DNA from: Ustilaginoidea virens
Lineage: Eukaryota > Ascomycota > Sordariomycetes > Hypocreales > Clavicipitaceae
Reading direction: 5' to 3'
Assembly (NCBI RefSeq): GCF_000687475.1
Contig: NC_057316.1
Span: 3,348,001-3,412,000, forward strand
Length of the DNA: 64,000 nucleotides
Shown here: piece by piece, positions 12,100-25,215 of the stretch
Layout of the letters: every line of letters begins with the position of its first letter
Position numbering within the stretch: the first letter of the stretch is position 1
Made by a program: the position numbers and the translations under genes
Notes under the pieces: generated by a model
Database searches by the model: none
What the model was told of the DNA's origin: nothing
The model's input: the letters and a program-made list of their open reading frames with translations, nothing else

Positions 12100-15000
12100 G
12101 AATCTTATACTCCTTATAATATATCCCCCCCCCCCCCCTTCAAACCCTCATCTTAACATTATAGCCTCATTATCATCAATATTATAATAACTATAAGAGC
12201 TACTTAAGAGGATATAATAGTTTGCCTCACTCTTTAACGATAATTAGACTAATACTATAGAGCCTATCGACCCTAATAATGCTATAAATATATAGCTATA
12301 CAACCGTATCGCGTTCCTTATAGATACCTATAAAGAAAATACCTACTTAGATGATGATCTCTAGGAATAATTCCGCGAGGATTATAGCGAGTGGAATAAA
12401 GCCTTATTCCGCTATATTAACGCTTAGGTTTTACGGCAATTCCGCTCAATATTACGGGAATACAGTATATATATTAGAGTATTAAGTTCCCTAATAATAC
12501 TAACCCTACTTAAATGCCTTTAATAACAATAGAATCTATAATGGCCTTAAGAGGAAGTAACCCAGTAACTTGCTTGTAGTATATTCCTATCCCGGCTCAA
12601 CCCTACTAGGGAAACCTTACTACCTATCGGTAATACCGAGCAAGAGATATAAAGGCTTTAAAATACGCCCTTACATACACGCATAAGGCCCTTATTATTA
12701 TTATTATAAGCCCCTATAATAGTTATATGAATACCCTCACTAAGGCTTGCATTACGGCTCTTATAAGCCCTATTAATGCTAAGGGAATTCGCAATACTAA
12801 TAGCACGATTATAGTTATAATAACCTATCGTCCCCCCCTCTATATCAAAGAAGCATTATGCCCCTATGCCTACCCCTATTAAAGAAGAAAAAGATAGGGG
12901 CCGGTCCTAATAACCAAAAGGGAAGACGCCTATTTATAATAGGCCGCTATTCGAAACAAGGGAAAGCTCCCGCTATTAATAATAATATACAACGGCCGAT
13001 GATTATAGCCTACAAGACCAACCCAATTAATTATATCAACCTAGGGATTATACCCCTAGCCAAGGCAGCTATCTTAATGCCCCTTAAGGTTATAGTATAC
13101 CTAATAGAGGTCGAGTTATAGGCCCCGATAATATGCTTCCTTTAATAGAAGACCCCGATAATACCCTCTAAGCTAATGCCGCTAATGCCGCCTATAATAC
13201 CAGATATCGGGCCTAAACGCCTTATCCGATAATACTAAAAATAGGTATAGCACCTAGCCCTTCCCGTTAATATCAGCCTACCTAGGCCGATAAACAAACC
13301 ATCTTAATAGGAGGACTAATAAACTTAAACTAACCCGGGTTATAGGATAAACCAGCCAGAGATCCCACCAGCCTACCGTAAGGCTACCGATAAGTTATTC
13401 TAGAATACCCTCCGGAATAATAATACCACTAAGAAGATTATACCCAAAGAGCCTATATAGAGGCCAGGTTTAATAATATATCGAAGAAGATATTTAACCT
13501 CTTATATAACTATCGTATAGAGGATAGATATAGCGGAAAAATAGATAATTTTATTATACTAAAAGTTATCTCTTTTAAGAGTAAGTACCGCCTACTAGGA
13601 TTACCCGATAATGCATTAGCTAGAGCCTTCTAAATTATACTTATCGGCGATACTAAGACCTTTTACTTCGATAATATTGAATGCATTTATAATACCCTCA
13701 CTTTTAACGATATAGTCCGTAAAGTTAAAAGCTATTTCGAAAATAAGAGTATAGAGTAATTTTATTTGTACTATTAGAATAGAATAACACTCTAATTAAC
13801 TATTGCGAAATATCCCGATAAGTTAAAGCTAGAATGCCTTAATATCCTATTGGAAGAACTTTAACGCCTATATCGTAGTCTTTTTCCCCCCTTTATAGCT
13901 AATATAGAGCTTTATCGGTAAGTGCTTAATGCTATAAGGGATACCCCTAAGTGTAGCCAGGCGCTATATTAATATGCCCCTATATTCGAAGGCCTTGCTA
14001 CTAACCTATAGCGATTCCTTTCCATCTATAAGACTACCCATATAACTTAATAGCATCATTTCCTTTAATAGCAGCCCCAATAACATTAGGATATTAAAGA
14101 TATTAATAGTAATATAGCGTTATTCATAGATTATAGATATAGTTAATCTCACAACCGGTATTAACGCCCCTAACAATATAGACCCCCTTAACGGCAATAA
14201 TAGAATCGCGCCTTTCTAGCTAGGCCTTATTAAAAAAGATACTTTATTTGCAATAAATCAGGATATTAGTTATCTAACTATACTGATAAAAAGCAATAAG
14301 GATTAAAGGTATAATAGCTGAAGAACCGTTCTAACCGTACCGCCCCCGATAATAAGAAATTCTATATTTTCCTATAGGAATACGAAGGGCCCACGTAAGG
14401 CCTCAAAGATACCGATTTTAATAATATTATTAAAGATATTAAAGTTATAATGGCAGGGGATATACAATAGGATGCAGAGAATGCTATTACACTATAAATT
14501 ATAGCCACTTAGTACTTCCTAGCCCCTATGCAAATAGAACCATTACCTTCTTTATCTATCGAAACGTTATAAGCCCTATAGGATGAATTATGCCGATATG
14601 CCTTCCTATAGATTAACCCCTTCCGAATGCCCTCACCATTATTAGACCGTAATTCTGCCTTTCTAAAAGAAGAATACTATAGTGATTATACCTTCCGCAG
14701 AATCCTACCGGATACTAGCGCCTCCGGCCTATTAATAGCAGGCCTAGGTTAAGCAAAGGCACTAATAAGATTAATAAAGACCCTAACTATCGAGATAACT
14801 AACAAGAAGCATATAGTAAACTTCGGTATAGGCTCCGCCACCTCTTCCGGTATACTAAATATCCCGATAATATTCGGTAATATCCCCTTCTATATTCTTA
14901 ATAGTAGTACCCCCTTCCTTTATTCTATTATAGATATAGATAAGATAGGCGTAAAGCTTAATAATATTAACAACCTATTAATGTAAGGGGATACTAAGGT

Positions 15001-16390
15001 CCCTATTATTAGGAAATAGGGATATCTATAGTAGACTCTTAATGCTATAGATACTACAGCCTTCTATCTATCGTTATAGGAAATCTATTAGCTATATTAT
15101 CGATTCGGGCACCCTTCCATCAATAGGCTTACTAAATTGCTTTAATAGGCCGGGTATAATAATAATATTGACCGCAATATTATTAAGAAGATTATATATA
15201 TGTGTTATTAATGCCAAATGAATGCAAAGGCACCTAGCCGATTTAAATTCATACTTAAGGATAATAATACTAGCTAATTTAATTATAAGATTATTATTAA
15301 TATCCTTTATATCGATAATCGGCCGGTATTATATATTATAGATGCCGCGATAAGCTTCTAGGCAGCTAGATTTCTTAATCCATAAAGGCAGAAGGCCTAT
15401 AATATTTAGAATGCCCTTAAGGAATATTAGATTAATACCTATTTTAGCCTACTAGATTAGATAGTCTACGATGCCAGACCAAACTTTACTTCCGCCGAAT
15501 TCCGTTATAATGCCTGGCTTCTATCTATTAATATAGATAAAATTCCTATAGAAGCCTATAATAGTATTAGTAAAATCGAAAGATATTACGCCCCATTACG
15601 CCAAGCCTATACTATTATTAATAATAAAGTAGGCGACTAAATAATAAAGGAATAGAAATTATAGCTTACTATAAAAGCTGTTAATGATTCCGCTAAACCT
15701 AATGGTCTAATGCTTATATTATTAGTCTTTAGAGCGTATCTTCGACTTATAGATAACTTACCGCCTAGCCTATTAGTATTATAACGTGCCTTAATATTAC
15801 GAAAGGCTACTAATAAAGCTAGAAAATGCCTCGCTAGACGCCAGGTTTATAATGCCCTTACCTAACAAAACGGCCTAAATACGCGGCCTATCTACCGACT
15901 ACCTCTATAGTTAGATATATAGGTATAGAGAGAAAAAGGTGGATAGTACGGGCTATACTAGCTAATCAGCCTTAATGGTGAGACTTATATTATATAAATG
16001 CTATATAGCCCGGTTAAGTTCCGGTTAATGGTCGTTAAGCTATATAATTACAACCCTAACGATACCGAAGATATTATCTATACTAAAGGCCTGGCCCGCC
16101 CCGGCAGGCTAGAAGTCAGGATACCGGCTATAGCCGCACCTCTAGCCGCAATAATACCTACAACCGAGATATTATCGATGATACCTATAGCCGCGATATT
16201 ATCGCCAACCCCTAATAGACTACCTACAGCCGCGGCATTATTGTTGCTAACCCTTGGCCCTAACCCTATTAGGATACCGACATTACGGCTAGTATTACTA
16301 TTACTAGTAAGGGTGGTATTTAATATTATAATCAATAAGGACTAAAAAGAGGCTTTTATTAATACTATCGCTTTTAGTACCGTTATTAAT
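12100..16390 (+). pseudogene. Element F gag, protease and integrase remnant
   Basis: After a poly-C run (about 12,124-12,139) the plus strand carries Gag-like sequence. A degraded knuckle follows at about 14,230-14,290 (ICNKSGY). The protease lies at about 14,700-14,740 with D-T-S-A-S in place of DTGAS, then a stretch reading GSATSSGILNIP and TPFLYSIIDIDKIGVKL, a block well conserved in fungal copia proteases. Integrase follows at about 15,170-15,800. A Pro/Ala/Leu-rich linker lies at 15,998-16,345, where A inserted. Stops are mostly TAG or TAA of RIP type. Confidence 0.75.
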
Positions 16391-16395
16391 ACCTC

Positions 16396-17116
16396 TATTG
16401 CAATTCTCAAGGTCACTATAAAAGCAGAGCCTTACTAGCTAGCTAGATGGCACAAGACTGTCTGCGACCTGTGAACTAATCTTAGTATAATACTAGATTT
16501 TTCACCAAGTCCTAAGACTATACAAGTGCTATAAAACAAGGCAAGTGTAAAGGCAAGGCAAATATAAGATAACCAGAAAACGCAGGGAAGGTAAGAAGTT
16601 AAGAGGCATATAGTGCATTAACAGACTCGATTGTGCTGCCCTTCTACTATCTAGAAAGAAGGGGAAAAGCTATCCTATATATACACGAAGGAGGGGTGGG
16701 CCCAGGCATCCAAGGTAGCCAGTAAGAAAGCTCCCCGTAATGCTCGCTATGCCACGTATATAATACGTCAGCAGCCCCACTATATCCAGCCTTTCCAACC
16801 ACCCTAACTACCGCACTAGTAATTAGCCACCACGCTAGTGACTAACCACCACGCTAGTGACTACCCACCACACTAGTGGACTAGCCACCACACTAGTAGG
16901 CCCACCACGCTAATTTAGCAATGCCACACCTTTTTTAATAAGGCCTACCTTACTTGATATACAGTAAATAATCCACTGAAAATCCTAAGGTAAAAGGCAA
17001 AGGCCTAAGGTTGGTAAGACTACCGTAAGTCCAAGAGGCGGTATAATGGTCAGAAGGTTAGTAGGCCAGTAGGGCATTAGGCTAGTAGCCTAGTAGGCTA
17101 CTATAGGATTTTAACA
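16396..17116 (-). repeat. Element A 3' LTR (721 bp)
   Basis: In element orientation it runs TGTTAAAATCC to TTGCAATA, so the ends are TG...TA and not TG...CA. A purine tract (AGAGGGGG-type) lies just inside it, at about 17,117-17,125. It contains a run of CTAGT/GTGGTGG mini-repeats and a TATATATA box. Confidence 0.9.
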
Positions 17117-17230
17117 CCCCCTTTGATTAGCTACTGTAGTACCAAGCTAATCGTGTAAAGGATAGGGAAAGAAAATGCAATAAAGGTCCTAAGGAAAAAC
17201 ATAGGAAAAACCTTAGTAAGTTAGTATAAG

Positions 17231-20200
17231 TTAGCAGGCCCTAAGACCTAGTAACTCGCGGAACCTAGTAAATTTAGGGCCCGGCAGTGGCTTTGTAAGA
17301 CCGTCAGCAGGCATACTATTAGTAGGTAAGTAGGTAATTTTAACCAAGCCCAGCTGTGCTTGCTCCCTAATATACCGGAATTTTAATAGTGTATGCTTAG
17401 TGCGAGCATGCTGGTTAGGGTCATTAGAATTCGAAATAGAGCCCTGATTATCGCAGTATAACGGTATAGGGCGTAAAATATCGATTTCCAGCTCCTTACA
17501 AAGGTTAGAAAGCCACTGTACCTCACGGATAGTCTCAAGTAATGCATCAGATTCAGCTTCTAAAGTAGATAATACTACTAAAGAGGCTCGCTTAGAACGC
17601 CAGCTAATAGGACCACTATTAATAGTAGTAAGAAAGCCTCCAGTTGATTTAGAAGTTTCTTTACAGCCAGCAAAATCGCTATCAGAATAAGCGGCTATAA
17701 TAGGCTGTTGGTTGCTTTTAGTAAAGCAAATAGCTAGATTCTCAGTGCCTTTAAGGTAACTAAAGCTGCCTTTTGCAGCATTTAGATGCACATTAGTTGC
17801 TTTCGACATAAACCGAGAGAGGTATTGAGTAGGAAATGCTAGGTCGGGTCTAGTCATCATCATAAGCCACATTATAGTGCCAGTAAGGCTCTGATAAAGG
17901 CTTTGATCAGTAGGGCTAAGGTCTTTTCCACTAGATTCATTAAGAATTCCTGGTTGAAGTGGAATAAGCTGAGGTTTAGTATCCTATAAGCCGAATTTAG
18001 CTAGAACCTCTGCTATAAATTGGGCTTGGTGTAGCTATAATAGACCTTCCTTCCTATTTCGTATAATCTGTACGCCTAGGAAGAAGGAAGCCGGACCGCG
18101 GTCTTCTATAGCATAGACCTTATGGAATTTCCTTTTTAGCTGGTTAATATAAGTTATATTTGGACCAACTAATAGGCAATCGTCAACATAAGTGACGATA
18201 AAGGTGCTGGTTTGCTTATTATAAAAGACGGCAGCATCAGAGGCTAAAGGTAAGAAGCCTTCACTAGAAATCAGATCTTTTAGCCGGTATTGCCATTCGC
18301 GGGGTGCTTGTTTTAGCCCGTATAGGGCCTTCTTTAGTAAAATAGCTTGCTTAATAGAGGGATTAAAGCCGGCTTCTTTAAGTAAAGTTAGTAGCCGTTG
18401 CCGTTGAACATCAGACCAAAGCTTGCTATCAGTTAGTAATAAGCTCTCTGTAAATTCAATGAATCCGTCAGGGATATCCATATAAATGGTCTCAGAAAAT
18501 TCGCTATTTAGGAAGGCGCCTATAAAGTCGATTTGCTCTATCTCCCAGTTATTACTAGCAGCCAAAGCTAGTATAACCCTCCAGGTGGGTGGGATAGAGG
18601 TAGAAGCATAGGTATGCTGGAAGTCCTTTCCTTCGACTTGCATAAAACCCTTGACTACTAATCTAGCCTTATATTTTATAGGCTGATTATTTGCATCCTT
18701 TTTGACCCGAAAAACAGGCCTATTGCGTATAATTTTCCTATTAATAGGAACGCTAGACTTAGGAATAAATTGGAAGACTTTAGTATCCAAAAGCTGCTCG
18801 AATTCCTTAAATAGTGCCTTTATCCAAAGGTCTTTTTCTTTTTCAGGGCATCGTAGCACATCCTTCTAGCTATTAGGCGTACCATCAGGGGCCTTTTTAG
18901 CTAGCTTACGCTTAGCTGCATAGCAGGAATCCCATATCAGATGGCATAAATCCTGATTAGGGAATAAGTCAGTAAGGCCAGTAGGGTCGGTAGGGCCAGT
19001 AGGGCCAGCAGGGCCAGTAGGGCCAGCAGGGCTAGTAGGGTCAGCAATGTCGGTAGGATTAAGGCTAGTAAGGATATCTATAAGGTCATCCTTTGCAGTA
19101 GCCGGGGACTGTATTATAGGACGGTTATCCAAGGTAGGACGGTTATCCAAGGTAGCATTAGTATTAATAACGCTAGTATTAGTAGGGTCCGGCATGCTTT
19201 CCAGGTCATCCGGTATAGCATTAGTGTTAGTAATGCTAGTAAGGTTAGTAGAGTTAGTAGGGTCAGGAATGCTTTCTAGGTCATCCAGTAAAATAGCAGG
19301 TTCTCTGCTAAATACCCCCTCTGAACCTGTATTTTGCCCTCTGTGAAAGTCTCCTTCTAGGCCATTAGAAATAGGGCCTATACCTTCATTTTGATGAATA
19401 AAGGTAATAAAAGTTGTTTTAGTAACAACCTTCTTCTTTAGAAGGTAGACTAGGTAAGTATTATTACCTAGAGTGGCAAGGAGCCTACCAGGCTCGGTAC
19501 GGGGCGCTAATTTGCGGCTTTTTACACGCTTTTCGTGTGGTATAAGCACTTCAATAGCTGCTCCAATAGCCCTAAGGTTAATAAGATCAGGGTAGTGCTC
19601 CGGCGTAATATGGTTATAATCCTTTAGTAGCTCCTGATAGGGGCTAGAAGGTCTGTTAGTAATAGCTGTTATATTTACTAGCATAACAACGCCGGTAATA
19701 ACAGCAGACCAGAGGTTAGATGGTAGTCTTGACCAAGCCATAGTAGCACGTAGCCTATCAGCTATAACCCTAATAGACCGCTCAGCTAGGCCGTTTTGTT
19801 CGTGAATATAAGGGCAAGATGTATTAAAAGTTATACCCTGTTCGACAAGCCAATCACTAAGCATTTTGTTGATTTCATTTCCACCATCATAGTGGAATTC
19901 AACAGGCGTTTTACCATATCTGACCTGTAGGCTCTGTATAAAGCTCTGTAATGCTTTAAATACAATAGTGCCTTCTCTATTAGGCAGTAAGTATAGCCAA
20001 CGAAATCGGGATTTTCTGTCCACTAATATAAGGGCAACAGGTCGTTTGTTATATGGCATAGGTGATATAGCAAAAGTATCACCTTCTATAATATCCAGGC
20101 ATTTAGCTGGATTTGGAATCGCATCTTTAGAAGGTCTTCTAACCTTCTTAGCCTGTATACAGGCTAGGCAGCGAAAATCAGCATCTTTAACCTTATTAAG

Positions 20201-21421
20201 GTTAGGAAGACCAGGGGTATTAGCACAAGTCTTTTTAAGTAGCTGAATACCTATATGCCCTAGCCGTACATGCCAAATGCCGGCTAATTGCAATAGCTTT
20301 TGATATTCTGTATCAGCAGCTATAGGGGCAGGAGTAGGGGTAGTAGGGTTAGTAACCTCTACAGGGTCTTCGCTAGTTGTAATAGCGGAAGGTTGGGTGG
20401 TAGGGCTAGTAGCCTCTACAGGTTCCTTACTAGTTGCAGTAGTAGGAACGTCGCTAGTCGTAGTAGCGGGAATAGGGGTATTAGTAGTATCCTCAGGATC
20501 ACTATAATCAGCAGGGTTAGTAGGGCTGGGGACTTCTACTACTATACTGTTGGTAGTATAATGGCTGCAAGGTTGATGTAGTAGTGGTGTGTCTATTCCT
20601 TTCTGTGGAAGGAAAAAGCCGTATTTTTCAAAGTTAAAAATGCCGATACATTTGCGGCTAGCTGACCAAAGCTGATTTTTAATTAGTACCCCTTTAGCGG
20701 CATAGTGCTTTACACCGCTAATAATATTAATATCCAAGGTAGGAATATATAGGGCATTCTTGAGCTCTATAATACCCCATTTGGTAGGATTAACGCCCTG
20801 TAGCACAGTAAATCGTGCTGTGCCCCAACCAGTAGGGGAAATAGGGCCACTACCAGTAGTAATTACCGGCTTATCATCCTTCTCAAAATGGTGAAAAGTG
20901 GTGAAATGCTTCTTATCATTAACAATATGACAAGTGGAGCCTGTATCATAAAGGAGGGCATCCTTAGGGGTCCTGCCGCCTGATTTAGCACTATAGCTTA
21001 TATCAGTGGATGTAGTGGAAGAAGAATAAGATATATTAGTATCCTGGGTATTATAGTTGCCTATAATAAAGGCCTCAACGTCTTGCTGATTGCTGCTAGA
21101 GTCCTGTTTCTTCTTCTGTTGCTGCTTCTTTTTCCTATTATTAGTAGAAGCGGCATTAGTAGTAGTAGGGCTAGTAGCCTCTACAGGGTCCTTGCTAGTC
21201 GTATTAATAGGACCGGAGATAGTAGGGCTAGTAGCCTCTACCAGTTCCTTGCTAATAATAATAGTAGGAACGTTACTATTTTGCCTACTAACTAAGCCTT
21301 GTATAAGGGTAGTTAGGGTATTCATCTGGGACTTCATATTGTCCATATCCAGCTGTAGTTGTGCATTAACATCAGCTTCAGTATCGGATTCAGGGACCTT
21401 ATAGGATCCTGACTCTGCCAT
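17231..21421 (-). pseudogene. Element A polyprotein: protease, integrase, RT and RNase H, Gag capsid missing
   Basis: One minus-strand frame of 1,397 codons starts at ATG 21,421 (MAESGSYKVPES). It is broken only by TAG at 18,866-18,868 (Trp in C), 18,035-18,037 (Trp) and 17,984-17,986 (Gln), all RIP-type. The short N-terminal segment is followed by EATSPT-type repeats and a KKKQQQKKK basic run. Then come protease (LLYDTGSTCHI), the integrase HHCC region (WHVRLGH ... CLACIQ) and core with GLAERS, RT (LYGLKQAPREW, YVDDCLL) and RNase H (YSDSDFAGCKE, YCDNQGSI). The roughly 260-aa capsid-like segment present in B is absent. The product would need Gag supplied in trans. Confidence 0.85.
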
Positions 21422-21589
21422 AGTGGGCAAAAAGGGTTTAAAAATCCGTTGAAAAATGGTGCCGATAGTTGTAAAAACAGAGGAATAACTAGCTGAATAG
21501 CTAGCAAAATAGTCGAATAACTGGTAAAATAGCCGAGTAACTAGCTAGACAGCTAGTAAATATAGTGGCTAGTAGCCTACTATAAAAGG

Positions 21590-22140
21590 TAACCGCAGAA
21601 TATAGCGGCAGGTCTCAATATAAGAAGCACAGATGCCGTAGACGTTGTGCAAATCCGTATTATAGCGTTGGTATTCAAGGTGCTTATAGGTGCCGTAATA
21701 TAAGGTGCCGTAATATAAGGTGCCGTAAGTGCCGTGAGTGCCGTAGGTGCCGTAATATAAAGGTGCCGTAAGTACCGTACCAAGAGGTGCTATAAGTGGG
21801 AGAGTATAACAAGTGCCGTATAGTGCAGTAAGAGTCGTGCACTAGGGGAAAAGGTGTTATACAGTGGTATAGTGTAAAGAATATTACACTATAAAATCCG
21901 TAGGTGCCGTAGGTTACTCCGAAAATAACGTAAGGTTACGCTAAATGTGCCGTAAGGTTACACCGTAAGTTGCCGTTAGGTACGCCGTTGATTGCCGCAG
22001 GGTAATGCCGTAGGTAACAAAGGGTAAGCCAAGGGTGATAAGGGTAAGCCGAGGGTACCAAAGGATAGCTATATTAGTAGTACTAATAAGCAAGAGAGAC
22101 CAAGGGGTGAACACAAAAGAGGTAGGGTAAAAACAAAGAA
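21590..22140 (-). repeat. Element A 5' leader with short tandem repeats
   Basis: The untranslated leader between the 5' LTR and the ATG is built of short repeats. In element orientation there are ACGGCACCT-type 9-mers (about 21,690-21,775) and GGCTTACCCTTAT-type units (about 22,010-22,070). The leaders of B and C have the same layout. Confidence 0.75.
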
Positions 22141-22147
22141 GTAAAAA

Positions 22148-22162
22148 CCCGGGCTCATAACC
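22148..22162 (-). promoter_or_regulatory. Element A primer-binding site (iMet half-tRNA type)
   Basis: GGTTATGAGCCCGGG directly abuts the 5' LTR on the minus strand. It would pair with the CAU anticodon arm of initiator tRNA-Met, as in Drosophila copia, which is primed by an internally cut tRNA-iMet fragment. Confidence 0.75.
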
Positions 22163-22883
22163 TATTGCAATTCTCAAGGTCACTATAAAAGCAGAGCCTT
22201 ACTAGCTAGCTAGATGGCACAAGACTGTCTGCGACCTGTGAACTAATCTTAGTATAATACTAGATTTTTCACCAAGTCCTAAGACTATACAAGTGCTATA
22301 AAGCAAGGCAAGTGTAAAGGCAAGGCAAATATAAGATAACCAGAAAACGCAGGGAAGGTAAGAAGTTAAGAGGCATATAGTGCATTAACAGACTCGATTG
22401 TGCTGCCCTTCTACTATCTAGAAAGAAGGGGAAAAGCTATCCTATATATACACGAAGGAGGGGTGGGCCCAGGCATCCAAGGTAGCCAGTAAGAAAGCTC
22501 CCCGTAATGCTCGCTATGCCACGTATATAATACGTCAGCAGCCCCACTATATCCAGCCTTTCCAACCACCCTAACTACCGCACTAGTAATTAGCCACCAC
22601 GCTAGTGACTAACCACCACGCTAGTGACTACCCACCACACTAGTGGACTAGCCACCACACTAGTAGGCCCACCACGCTAATTTAGCAATGCCACACCTTT
22701 TTTAATAAGGCCTACCTTACTTGATATACAGTAAATAATCCACTGAAAATCCTAAGGTAAAAGGCAAAGGCCTAAGGTTGGTAAGACTACCGTAAGTCCA
22801 AGAGGCGGTATAATGGTCAGAAGGTTAGTAGGCCAGTAGGGCATTAGGCTAGTAGCCTAGTAGGCTACTATAGGATTTTAACA
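22163..22883 (-). repeat. Element A 5' LTR (721 bp)
   Basis: Same length and nearly the same sequence as 16,396-17,116. It contains the TATATATA promoter box (about 22,444-22,451) and the CTAGT/GTGGTGG mini-repeat tract (about 22,580-22,680). Confidence 0.9.
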
Positions 22884-22888
22884 ACCTC

Positions 22889-24600
22889 TTTCCTAACCGC
22901 AAAAGAGTAAGCCGACCTATAGCTTGCTAATTAATTATACCGGGAAAGAAAGATTATAACCCTAAGAGACCCCTTTGAATAGTCTAACCGTATAAAGGTA
23001 GAAGCATTATAGGCCCGCGATATATTCCGATTTGTTACCTTTAATATTAGTAAATATAAAGCCTAACGTCTCTTTAACTTATGTATAGTACGAGAGATTA
23101 AGGGCAAAGGTATGGATATACTATACGAGAAGTCTAGGCTTATAATATAAGGTCATAGTGATAATAAAAAGCAATTAATATTAACTTAGTCCCCTATAAT
23201 CTAATAGGCTAATCAATAGTTACTTATATTATTAGCCCTATTACTATAATGCTCTTACAGCTTATTTCTCTAGATACGTGATATTATATAGGCTTATATG
23301 CAGTTATTAACTACCCTTAATCGGTCGATTATCGCTAAGCTACTTAAGCAAATAGCCTACTAATACCCTAATAATACTATTATAGAAGTAGTAAAGCTAC
23401 TATACGGAATAGCTAAGGCAGGCACCCACTAGTAGGCGATATACTTCCGGCACTATCGCGAGAAATTGGGCATAACTATATCAACCTATAACCCCTGTCT
23501 GCTGATATCTGGCGTTACTAACCGCACTAGCGATACTGACCGCAATATTATTAACCGTATTGATATTCCTAACTATACTGGCGATACTATATGCTTTGGT
23601 ATTATAGGTATATAGACTAATAATACCTTTAGACTTAGTGACGATGCCTTTTTCTAACGGGAGGAATTAGAGCTCACTAAAGCAGGCTTTAATGCTAAGC
23701 CTAAAATGAAGCTATTGCTAATCATGCCCTTAATATTTAATGGATGTATATTGACGGCTACTACCGACGGCATAATGATATTATACTAGAAAGGTTAAAG
23801 CCAAAAAATCGCCACTATCGATAAGAATGCGCCTATAGCCTAGCATAATTATATCGAATAACGCGCTCGCGGTGCTTATATAGCTATAGTCTGCCAGCCT
23901 GAGGCATCCTTTGACCTGTCTATTGCAGTATAATACTAGCAACCTAACCCTAAAGATATCGCGAGGTTAAATAAGTGCCTTTAATAGTAGCGCAATAACT
24001 AGGATTGTGGCTTACGGTATATCAATCTAGCCCTTACTATAGCTAAGATCTTTATATTTATTGACGGATCCTTTGCCAATAATAAAGATTTAAGCTCCTA
24101 GATTGGTTATATGATTATACTAGGGAATGAGGTAGATATTGCGAATAATGCCTTCTAGCTGACCGGTAATATTATTACTTATAGCTCTATAAAGAGTAAG
24201 CGGGTAATGTGTAGCGTATTTGCTTTAGAGCTGTATAATATAGTATAAGGGGTCGATATCGTATATACGATAGGCACGACCCTTAATATAATTACTAGTA
24301 GGCTGGGATTACTAAAGATCCTTACGGTCGTATATATAGATTCGTTTTTATTATACGAATGCCTTATTAAGCTAGGTACTACTAAGGAAAAGAGGCTTAT
24401 AATAGATATTATAGCCCTACGATAGTCATACGAGCGCCGGGAGATATATAAGATCCGTTAGATCAATAGGAATAATAATCTCGCCGATATAATAACTAAG
24501 GGAACGCCTAATAAAGCCTTTAATACCTTTATCGACTAAAATCAGGCTATTATATATATAGAAGGGTGGGTAAAAAGGCTAGTTAATATCTAACTGCATT
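22889..24600 (+). pseudogene. Element F RT and RNase H remnant
   Basis: Continues the F frame after element A. RT blocks occur at about 23,300-23,780 (Y-N-P-C-L-L-I-S and F-N-G-C-I-L-T-A-T-T-D-G). RNase H lies at about 23,880-24,430 with IFIDGSFANNKDLSSQIG, a VYIDSFLLYECL block and LGTTKEKRL. Matching sequence occurs in E on the opposite strand. RIP-type stops break the frame throughout. Confidence 0.8.
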
Positions 24601-24870
24601 TAGCTATAATTAGTAATATCATAGGTAGTAAGTATATGGTTTTTCCTATGTTCAATGTTGTATGTATTTACTGCTTTTACTGTATTTACTATTGCCCCTT
24701 TGTTTTGGCTGTGATACTCAATATACCGGCTGTGCGGTATAAGGCCGCGCGGCGCGATAGTATTATCGGCGGCATAACCTGCCGAGACCGTGCTGCACTT
24801 TTCTTTCTATATGTGCGCCTTATATCCTAGCGATTCTAATGTTTGCTTTTATAAAAAGAGAAGCTGCTAG

Positions 24871-25210
24871 TATCGGAATCGCTATCGCAAAGTGCCTAAT
24901 TGGGCATAATTGGGCATATTGCGATGGATGTGCCGCGTATACCCATTACGCACGATATGGCCACTTTTGCCCTTATGCCCTTGAGCCCGGTAGGGTATAT
25001 AGGCAGTCCGGCCCGACCGCGCCGAAGCATATGACTACGGCACGCATAAAAAGGCTATATCGTGTAATTACTCTTTTACTTCCTTTCTTTCCTTTTAGAT
25101 AGTCAGTTATAATTAAAGAAGTAATTATACCTTTAACCGGTGACCTCACGGTACTTAATACTACGCGCGCGACCCTACGTATAACTGGGTACCCCGAGTT
25201 TATATCAATA
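24871..25210 (+). repeat. Element F 3' LTR (340 bp)
   Basis: Begins TATCGGAATCGC (G to A at the second base compared with the 5' LTR) and ends TATATCAATA, followed by ATTTA. It is preceded by the AAAAAGAGAAG purine run. It is more RIP-mutated than the F 5' LTR. Confidence 0.9.
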
Positions 25211-25215
25211 ATTTA

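Larger units (their letters stand above)
16396..22883 (-). mobile_element. Element A: Ty1/copia element lacking the Gag capsid segment, nested in F
   Basis: A 6,488-bp element with 721-bp LTRs and TSD ACCTC (16,391-16,395 and 22,884-22,888). The two LTRs look nearly identical; one difference noticed is AAAACAAGG against AAAGCAAGG. The coding frame is uninterrupted by indels and carries only three TAG stops, so it is a young insertion. It belongs to the same family as B and C. Confidence 0.92.
11475..25210 (+). mobile_element. Element F: Ty1/copia LTR retrotransposon, interrupted by element A
   Basis: Plus-strand element of the E family, with 340-bp LTRs at both ends and the duplication ATTTA (11,470-11,474 and 25,211-25,215). 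Removing nested element A and one ACCTC copy leaves 7,243 bp, almost exactly the length of E (7,241 bp). Gag, protease and integrase lie before the A insertion, and RT and RNase H after it. Different TSDs show that E and F are separate insertions and not one palindrome. Confidence 0.9.

Noticed and set aside
2958..25210. E and F as the two arms of one giant palindromic element
   Set aside because: Each has its own pair of LTRs and its own TSD (CCATC and ATTTA), so they are independent insertions.
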